DNA of 6,753 nucleotides from Prolixibacteraceae bacterium (lineage in GTDB: Bacteria; Bacteroidota; Bacteroidia; Bacteroidales; Prolixibacteraceae): contig JAFGGF010000153.1 in NCBI GenBank assembly GCA_016930735.1, positions 1 to 6,753 of the forward strand, in the 5' to 3' direction. The position numbers and the translations under genes are program-made. The notes beneath the pieces are model-generated. The model was given only the letters and a program-made list of their open reading frames with translations, did not search any database and was not told the DNA's origin. Positions 6,113-6,753 of the stretch are shown piece by piece. Every line of letters begins with the position of its first letter. The first letter of the stretch is position 1.

Positions 6113-6753
6113 CTATATCCAAACCTCCTGTAAAATATTTCCTTTTATACCGATAACAACTTCTTTAACAGGAACTTTTCGGGAAGCTTGTTGCACAGCC
6201 AGTTGAACCATTTGGGACAACCCGCCGCAACACGGAACCTCCATAATTACTGTTGTTATGGTATTTACTTTTGATTCATCGATTAATCTGACTAATTTCT
6301 GAATATAAATTTCCTTACCCTGATCAAGTTTCGGGCAGGCGATTACAACTTTTTTACCATTAATAAAATCGTTGTGGAAATTACCATAGGCAAATCCTGC
6401 ACAAACGGCTGCTACAAGTAAGTCTGCTCCGTTAAAATAGGAAGCTGCCGGATTGATCAGGTGCATCTGCACAGGCCACTGGGTAAGGGCAGACGAAATT
6501 TTTGGATTGTCTGTTGCCATCCTGAATCCGGCACTTTCAAACGAAACGGGAGCCGATCCGGCACATCCGCAACCCGGATTTTCCTGTTTTGAAGTTTTGT
6601 GTTCACCATGTAATAATTCATGAACTTCTTTTATACTGAATGGAAGGCCTTCCCGGTTTGCTTTAATAAAAGTCAATGCCTGATTCAGATATTCTGATTC
6701 ATTATGTTCCTGTAAATGTTTCAGGTGTGCAAAAACCGTATTTTTCCCTTTGC
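6113..6753 (-). CDS. Iron-sulfur (ferredoxin-like) protein, C-terminal part; 5' end beyond window
   Basis: The frame is open from the right edge (first whole codon at 6751-6749) to the TAG at 6115-6113, giving 212 residues with no ATG start in the window. The TTG at 6676-6674 is internal: the upstream residues continue the family sequence (NTVFAHLKHLQEH, then YLNQALTFIK). Numbering from the first visible residue, it has CGCAG (C61, C63), LTQWPVQMHLI (89-99), C117 in AAVCAGFAYG, ACPKLD with C139, and VPCCGG with C174/C175. These segments match the C-terminal region of a widespread family of roughly 280-300 residue proteins annotated as 4Fe-4S ferredoxin or iron-sulfur cluster-binding protein, common in anaerobes. 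In that family two CxxCxxC-type ferredoxin motifs lie at the N-terminus, which would be outside this window. Its biochemical role is not established. It converges with sppA. Confidence 0.85.
   Translation of the reverse strand, partial: KGKNTVFAHLKHLQEHNESEYLNQALTFIKANREGLPFSIKEVHELLHGEHKTSKQENPGCGCAGSAPVSFESAGFRMATDNPKISSALTQWPVQMHLINPAASYFNGADLLVAAVCAGFAYGNFHNDFINGKKVVIACPKLDQGKEIYIQKLVRLIDESKVNTITTVIMEVPCCGGLSQMVQLAVQQASRKVPVKEVVIGIKGNILQEVWI

Noticed and set aside
6113..6676. A 187-residue gene starting at the TTG at 6676
   Set aside because: The same frame stays open to the window edge and the extra upstream residues continue the family sequence, so the TTG is an internal Leu codon and the gene is partial.

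Overview
The window looks like chromosomal DNA from a member of the Bacteroidota, possibly a Marinilabiliales or Bacteroidales relative (lineage inferred, not proven). The base composition is AT-rich and the genes lack clear Shine-Dalgarno sites. LpxK carries the DDAFQHR form of its aspartate motif rather than DDGFQH, and the neighbourhood of sppA, lpxK and a purine nucleoside phosphorylase is one I recall from Bacteroidetes genomes. Seven protein genes fill almost all of the window. The longest gap is 148 bases, and I saw no RNA gene, insertion sequence or CRISPR array.

Layout. Bases 1-4100 hold a leftward five-gene run, in transcription order: folK (HPPK, folate synthesis), lpxK (lipid A 4'-kinase), a purine nucleoside phosphorylase, an SMP-30/gluconolactonase-family lipoprotein, and a PrsW-type intramembrane protease whose C-terminal end lies beyond base 1. 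Gaps are 47, -62 (overlap), 65 and 6 bases, so co-transcription is likely. An 85-base divergent intergenic region separates folK from the rightward gene sppA (4186-5964), a full-length 67K-type signal peptide peptidase. After sppA comes a 148-base convergent intergenic region with a perfect 16-base tandem duplication and a strong hairpin that could terminate both strands. The last gene, on the minus strand, is the C-terminal part of a cysteine-rich iron-sulfur protein whose start is beyond base 6753.

How the genes fit together. LpxK, SppA, PrsW and the lipoprotein lactonase all act at or in the envelope. FolK and the phosphorylase belong to pterin and purine metabolism. The cluster looks like ordinary housekeeping genes packed into one transcription unit rather than a dedicated pathway. 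I found no convincing new defence or mobile system. The points most worth a second look are a perfect 24-base palindrome inside sppA, the 62-base lpxK/phosphorylase overlap, an Asn-to-Asp change at the base-recognition residue of the phosphorylase, the tandem repeat next to the terminator, and the lactonase-PrsW pairing.
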